A stretch of 26,042 bases of DNA from Candidatus Peregrinibacteria bacterium (GTDB lineage Bacteria > Patescibacteriota > Gracilibacteria > UBA1369 > PNNO01), in contig JAUVDZ010000002.1 of NCBI GenBank assembly GCA_030595015.1, positions 1 through 26,042 of the forward strand, read 5' to 3'. Position numbers and translations under genes: made by a program. Shown one piece after another: positions 23,104-26,042 of this stretch. A model generated the notes under the pieces. The model had not been told where the DNA came from. It did no database searches and saw only the letters and a list, made by a program, of their open reading frames with translations. How positions within the stretch are numbered: position 1 is the stretch's first letter; the number at the start of each line of letters is the position of its first letter.

Positions 23104-24345
23104 ATGGATATCAAAGTAAAAAAGTTACCAAAAGCAGAGGTAGAAGTAATTGTAGAGCTTACAGAAGCGGAATTTAAGCCACATTTAGATAAATCTGCAG
23201 AAGAATTATCTAAACAGGTAAAAATTGATGGATTTAGAGAGGGAAAAGTACCTTTTGAAGTTCTTTCTCAACATGTTGGTAAAGATATGATTGTCAATAA
23301 TGCCCTGGACTTAGCTATTCCTATGGTTTTAACAGAAGTTGTTAAAAAAGAAAAAATCGATATTATTGCTCGTCCAAAAGTTGAAGTTATTAGTACGGAT
23401 CCAATTAAATTTAAAGCTATTGCCCCAACTTTTCCGGAAGTTAAAGTTGATGGATACGAAAAAGTAAAAGTGAAGGCAAAAGATGTGAAAATTGATCAAA
23501 AAGATGTTGATGGAGCAATTGAAAGAGTGACAAAACAATTTGTTGAATGGAAGGAAGTTCTTAGAGGAATTGAAAAAGGGGATAAAGCAGAACTTGATTT
23601 TGAAGGATTTGATGATGGGGGAGCTGCTCTTGAAGGGACTCAAAGCAAAAATCATCCACTAATTATCGGAGAAGATATGATGGTTCCTGGATTTGAAGAT
23701 AATTTAATTGGAATGAAGACTGGTGAAGAAAAAGAATTTCAATTAACTTTTCCTAAAGATTATCACAAAGAAAATTTTCAAAATAAAAAAGTTAAATTTC
23801 ACGTTAAAGTTATTAAAATTGAAAAAGCTGAATATCCTGAAGTTAATGAGGAATTTATCGAAAAAATCACCGGGCAGAAAAAGAAGGTTGAAGATTTTAA
23901 AAAGGATGTTGAAAGAGATCTTACGGAATTTAAAAAATCTGAAGAACGTAAAAAACTTGAAAACGAACTTCTTGAAAAATTCCTTACTGTCACAAAAACT
24001 GAATTTTCTGACATCCTTATTGATGAAGAAGTTGATCACATGATTCGTGAAATGAAACATGACATGCAACATAAAGGATTGAAATTTGAGGATTATCTTT
24101 CACACTTGAAAAAATCTGAAGATGATATGCGGGAAGAAATGAAAAAGGAAGCAAGCAAAAGAATTACTTTGAGATTTGGAATTAATGAAATTATCAATAA
24201 AGAAAAAGTGGAAGTTTCTGATGAAAAAATTGCAGAACAAATGAAGCAGGTTCCTAATGTAACACCAGAGAATGAACCTCAGGTTAAGGGACAAATCACT
24301 AATTCTTTAAAGATTACTCAGCTATTTGATAGATTTATTCAATAG
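23104..24345 (+). CDS. tig: Trigger factor (ribosome-bound chaperone, PPIase)
   Basis: A cytoplasmic chaperone that docks at the ribosomal exit tunnel and shields nascent chains. The 413-residue product has three domains. The N-terminal ribosome-binding domain (about 1-115) carries the signature GFREGKVP at 43-50. The FKBP-type prolyl isomerase domain (about 150-240) includes MVPGFEDNLIGMKTGEEKEF. The C-terminal helical substrate-binding arms (about 245-413) are very Lys/Glu-rich. The length is slightly below the E. coli protein (432). The start ATG has no Shine-Dalgarno sequence. A GATAAT at 23074-23079 would give an 18-base leader, but I saw no good -35 for it. It is divergent from the unknown gene block and followed by a small membrane protein gene. 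Confidence 0.97.
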   Translation: MDIKVKKLPKAEVEVIVELTEAEFKPHLDKSAEELSKQVKIDGFREGKVPFEVLSQHVGKDMIVNNALDLAIPMVLTEVVKKEKIDIIARPKVEVISTDPIKFKAIAPTFPEVKVDGYEKVKVKAKDVKIDQKDVDGAIERVTKQFVEWKEVLRGIEKGDKAELDFEGFDDGGAALEGTQSKNHPLIIGEDMMVPGFEDNLIGMKTGEEKEFQLTFPKDYHKENFQNKKVKFHVKVIKIEKAEYPEVNEEFIEKITGQKKKVEDFKKDVERDLTEFKKSEERKKLENELLEKFLTVTKTEFSDILIDEEVDHMIREMKHDMQHKGLKFEDYLSHLKKSEDDMREEMKKEASKRITLRFGINEIINKEKVEVSDEKIAEQMKQVPNVTPENEPQVKGQITNSLKITQLFDRFIQ

Positions 24346-24387
24346 TGATATACTCGTTAAAGAGGTTGTTAACCTTAATAAACCAAT

Positions 24388-24636
24388 ATGAAAAATTTAC
24401 GAAAATTCTTTTTGTCTGGATCAATTGTTTTTGCAATAATTGTACTTGTAGTTGCTTTCCAGAATATTCAGGCACAATGTAGTTTTGTTACGTTTTTCTT
24501 CTTTTCAATTGGAACAAATGTTTCCCCAACAATAATGATTTTTGTTGTTTCTTTGCTTGGGATCATCACAGGGATGTTATTTATGGGACTCCTGATGAGC
24601 ATCATTTCAAAGGAAGAAGATGATGGAGAATTTTAG
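24388..24636 (+). CDS. LapA/DUF1049-like small membrane protein
   Basis: An 82-residue inner-membrane protein with a Lys/Arg-rich start. The first transmembrane helix is about residues 8-28 (FLSGSIVFAIIVLVVAFQN) and the second about 48-71 (IMIFVVSLLGIITGMLFMG). A short acidic tail, SKEEDDGEF, follows. The FQN at the end of helix 1, the short VTFFFF strand segment and the LLGIITGML second helix match the DUF1049 (LapA) pattern. In Gram-negatives LapA takes part in LPS assembly control; in bacteria without LPS the role is unknown. It begins 42 bases after trigger factor, probably in the same unit, and is followed by an intrinsic terminator. Confidence 0.72.
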   Translation: MKNLRKFFLSGSIVFAIIVLVVAFQNIQAQCSFVTFFFFSIGTNVSPTIMIFVVSLLGIITGMLFMGLLMSIISKEEDDGEF

Positions 24637-24651
24637 AAAAATCTAAGTAAT

Positions 24652-24688
24652 AGGCAAAAAGTTACTATGCGACAATTTTGCCTTTTTT
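24652..24688 (+). terminator. Intrinsic terminator after the trigger factor/LapA-like unit
   Basis: AGGCAAAA (24652-24659) pairs with TTTTGCCT (24676-24683) around a 16-nt loop, followed by a run of six T (24683-24688). The stem is A/T-rich, so strength is moderate. Confidence 0.55.
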
Positions 24689-24712
24689 GCAATATGATGT
24701 TGATAAAAAAAC

Positions 24713-24752
24713 TTGTACATAAAATTAGTTGGTGTATAAATTATGTGTACAA
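24713..24752 (+). promoter_or_regulatory. Promoter flanked by an inverted repeat, upstream of the wHTH regulator
   Basis: TTGTAC (24713-24718), a 16-bp spacer, then TATAAA (24735-24740). The -35 is part of the left arm TTGTACA (24713-24719) of an inverted repeat whose right arm TGTACAA lies at 24746-24752. Arm centres are 33 bp apart, about three helical turns, so a bound dimer or looped pair would cover the promoter. Confidence 0.5.
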
Positions 24753-24780
24753 TATTTAGGCTTTTCTTAAAAACAGGCAA

Positions 24781-25341
24781 ATGTTAAAACGATTATTTAC
24801 TTCGAACACTCGAATTAAATTACTTACGCTATTTCTACTAAATCCCGAAGAAGAATACTTTATTCGTGAGCTTACTCGTAAGCTTGATGAACAAATTAAT
24901 TCTGTAAGAAGGGAGCTCGACAATCTAAAAAAGATGGGGCTTTTAAGAAGTAGAATGAAGAATAGAAAAAAGTATTATATGGTGAACAAAAATTTTGCAG
25001 CTTTCCATGATTTAAGAAATATCATTATTAAAGCAATGAGTGGAAAAGACGATTTAGTTAAAAAGCTTACTAAGCTTGGAGAAGTTGATTTCTTAGCTTT
25101 GTTAGGAATCTTTGTGGATAAACCATCTCCGGTTGATCTATTAATTGTCGGAAATGTTTCTAAACAAAAAGTTCAGGAGTTACTGAATGCTGAAATTGAT
25201 ACTGAAAAACCAATTAGGTTTAGTATCCTTAGTAAAGATGATTTCCTTTATAGAATAAAGTGTAAAGATCAGTTCATTCAGTCCATTCTATATGATCCGG
25301 ATAATATCAAAGCCGTTAATAAGCTTGAGAGGTATATGTAG
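24781..25341 (+). CDS. Winged-helix regulator fused to a degenerate nucleotidyltransferase-like domain
   Basis: A 186-residue protein. Residues 1-75 form a winged helix-turn-helix: the recognition region runs about 27-50 (FIRELTRKLDEQINSVRREL), followed by the wing SRMKNRKKYYMVN. Residues about 97-175 (VDFLALLGIF, then VDLLIVGNVSKQKVQELL and ILSKDDFLYRI) follow the layout of the Pol-beta-type nucleotidyltransferase (MNT-like) domains often fused to such wHTH proteins. The GSxxRG catalytic loop is reduced to LLGIF, and only one aspartate of the usual DxD remains, so catalysis is unlikely and a ligand-binding role is possible. The gene stands alone behind its own promoter with an inverted repeat, consistent with autoregulation. 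Confidence 0.8.
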   Translation: MLKRLFTSNTRIKLLTLFLLNPEEEYFIRELTRKLDEQINSVRRELDNLKKMGLLRSRMKNRKKYYMVNKNFAAFHDLRNIIIKAMSGKDDLVKKLTKLGEVDFLALLGIFVDKPSPVDLLIVGNVSKQKVQELLNAEIDTEKPIRFSILSKDDFLYRIKCKDQFIQSILYDPDNIKAVNKLERYM

Positions 25342-25355
25342 CTTTTAAAAAGAAC

Positions 25356-25384
25356 TTGATTTATAGTGATAGGAAAAGTATAAT
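25356..25384 (+). promoter_or_regulatory. Promoter of the bL19 gene
   Basis: TTGATT (25356-25361), a 17-bp spacer, then TATAAT (25379-25384). The predicted start near 25391 gives a leader of about 44 bases, longer than at the other genes here. A hairpin, TTCGCT-TAATGTG-AGCGAA (25388-25406), lies at or next to the 5' end of the transcript. Confidence 0.7.
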
Positions 25385-25434
25385 TTTTTCGCTTAATGTG
25401 AGCGAAGCAAACTTAATTAATAAAAAACATTGAT

Positions 25435-26042
25435 ATGAATATGCAATTAATTCAACAAATTGGAAAGAAATTTATGAAAAAAGTACCTGTAATTAAAGCA
25501 GGTTCAACTGTTCGTGTTCACCAAAGAATCAAAGAAGGTGGAAAAGAAAGAGTACAGATCTTCGAAGGGCTTGTTATAGCCGTTAATTCAGGAACAGGAA
25601 CAGACAAAACTTTCACTGTTCGAAAGATGGTTGGAAGTATAGGAGTTGAAAAAATCTTTCCTTTATACTCAAAAAATATCACTAAAATCCAGGTTACTAA
25701 ATCTTCTGATGTAAGAAGATCAAAACTTTACTACATGAGAAAGAGATCTGGTAAATCTGCAAGACTTCGTGAAAAACATCTTACAGAAAGTGATGTTGAA
25801 ATGGAGGATTTTGTTGAGGAGGTAGCTGAAGAGCCAACTTCTGAAAAAGCTGAAGGAGATGCTTCTCAAACGGAGGAAGCTGCAGTTGTTGAAGAAGCTC
25901 CAAAAGAAGAGGAAGTAGAAAACGCTCCAGCCGCCGAAGAAACAACTGATGCACCAGCTGAAGCTACTGAAGCCCCTACTGCTGAAAAAGCTAAAGAGGA
26001 AGCTGCTGAGAAAGAAGATACAAAAGATCCTGCGCCTGCGGC
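25435..26042 (+). CDS. rplS: Large ribosomal subunit protein bL19 with acidic Ala/Glu tail (cut by window end)
   Basis: A 50S protein at the subunit interface. Translation from ATG 25435 is open for 202 codons to the window edge. The bL19 core (about residues 1-115) is clear: FMKKVPVIKAGSTVRVHQRI, GGKERVQIFEGLVIA, then VEKIFPLYSKNITKI and RRSKLYYMRKRSGKSARLRE. A normal bL19 ends here at about 115 residues. This one continues with a low-complexity acidic tail: the last 80 complete codons encode 24 Glu, 19 Ala and 5 Asp, plus Pro and Thr. No stop is seen, so the total length is unknown. The frame is uninterrupted and codon use matches, so a genuine extension is more likely than a misread. ATG 25441 is an alternative start two codons in. 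Confidence 0.95.
   Translation, partial: MNMQLIQQIGKKFMKKVPVIKAGSTVRVHQRIKEGGKERVQIFEGLVIAVNSGTGTDKTFTVRKMVGSIGVEKIFPLYSKNITKIQVTKSSDVRRSKLYYMRKRSGKSARLREKHLTESDVEMEDFVEEVAEEPTSEKAEGDASQTEEAAVVEEAPKEEEVENAPAAEETTDAPAEATEAPTAEKAKEEAAEKEDTKDPAPA

Noticed and set aside
23329..24294. Several Phe/Asn-rich ORFs antisense to trigger factor
   Set aside because: They mirror the Lys/Glu-rich coding frame (AAA/GAA read as TTT/TTC) and have no starts, promoters or domains of their own.
1..26042. TGA read as glycine (Absconditabacteria/Gracilibacteria code)
   Set aside because: TGA ends yjbQ, the VanX-type gene and the 58-aa gene at natural positions, with no in-frame TGA inside recognised genes.
1..26042. 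CRISPR array, insertion sequence or integrase
   Set aside because: No regularly spaced repeats beyond the two-unit tandem at 3035-3068, and no transposase or recombinase motif.

Overview
The window is A+T-rich, gene-dense bacterial DNA with short intergenic gaps. It uses the standard genetic code: TGA ends several genes, so this is not a TGA-recoding Absconditabacteria/Gracilibacteria genome. The mix of minimal housekeeping genes (bL27, bL19, trigger factor, endonuclease III, tRNA-His), a DUF5663-like protein, a small 'phage holin-like' two-helix protein, SLH and DUF4215 surface modules, and many large unrecognised proteins suggests a Candidate Phyla Radiation bacterium, possibly Peregrinibacteria or a relative. 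That assignment is inference, not a database result.

Layout. 1-2939 (minus): M23 peptidase, YjbQ-like protein, endonuclease III and a cut-off unknown gene. 3151-4404 (plus): bL27, a holin-like protein and an unknown helical protein. 4393-6705 (minus): a lipoprotein and VanX-like dipeptidase pair, then a separately promoted pair of a 58-aa microprotein and a 306-aa protein. 6811-8603 (plus): S8 protease and a lipoprotein. 8727-12239 (minus): SLH/beta-helix surface protein and a FAD-dependent oxidoreductase. 12319-13077 (plus): N-formylglutamate amidohydrolase-like gene. 13093-13170 (minus): tRNA-His. 13244-13480: palindromes, a candidate small RNA and a strong terminator. 13551-22992 (minus): a seven-gene block of mostly unrecognised proteins, two of them about 1,000 aa. 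23104 to the end (plus): trigger factor, LapA-like protein, a wHTH regulator and bL19 with a long acidic tail cut by the window edge.

Functional themes. One is the cell surface and wall: M23 peptidase, D-Ala-D-Ala dipeptidase, S8 protease, SLH protein, lipoproteins and an exported Zn-protease. Another is translation and nascent-chain handling: bL27, bL19, trigger factor and tRNA-His. The third is the unknown 13.5-23.0 kb block, the best candidate here for an undescribed system: six cytoplasm-like, helix-rich proteins followed by a secreted HExxH protease.

Regulation. Nearly every first gene has a sigma70-type promoter (TTGnnn, 16-18 bp, TAnnnT) whose -10 box lies about 20-45 bp from the start codon. 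I saw no clear Shine-Dalgarno sequence at the first genes of units, so short-leader, SD-independent initiation seems to be the norm. Promoter geometry also settled three starts (2939, 6705, 22992) that longest-ORF logic would place too far upstream.
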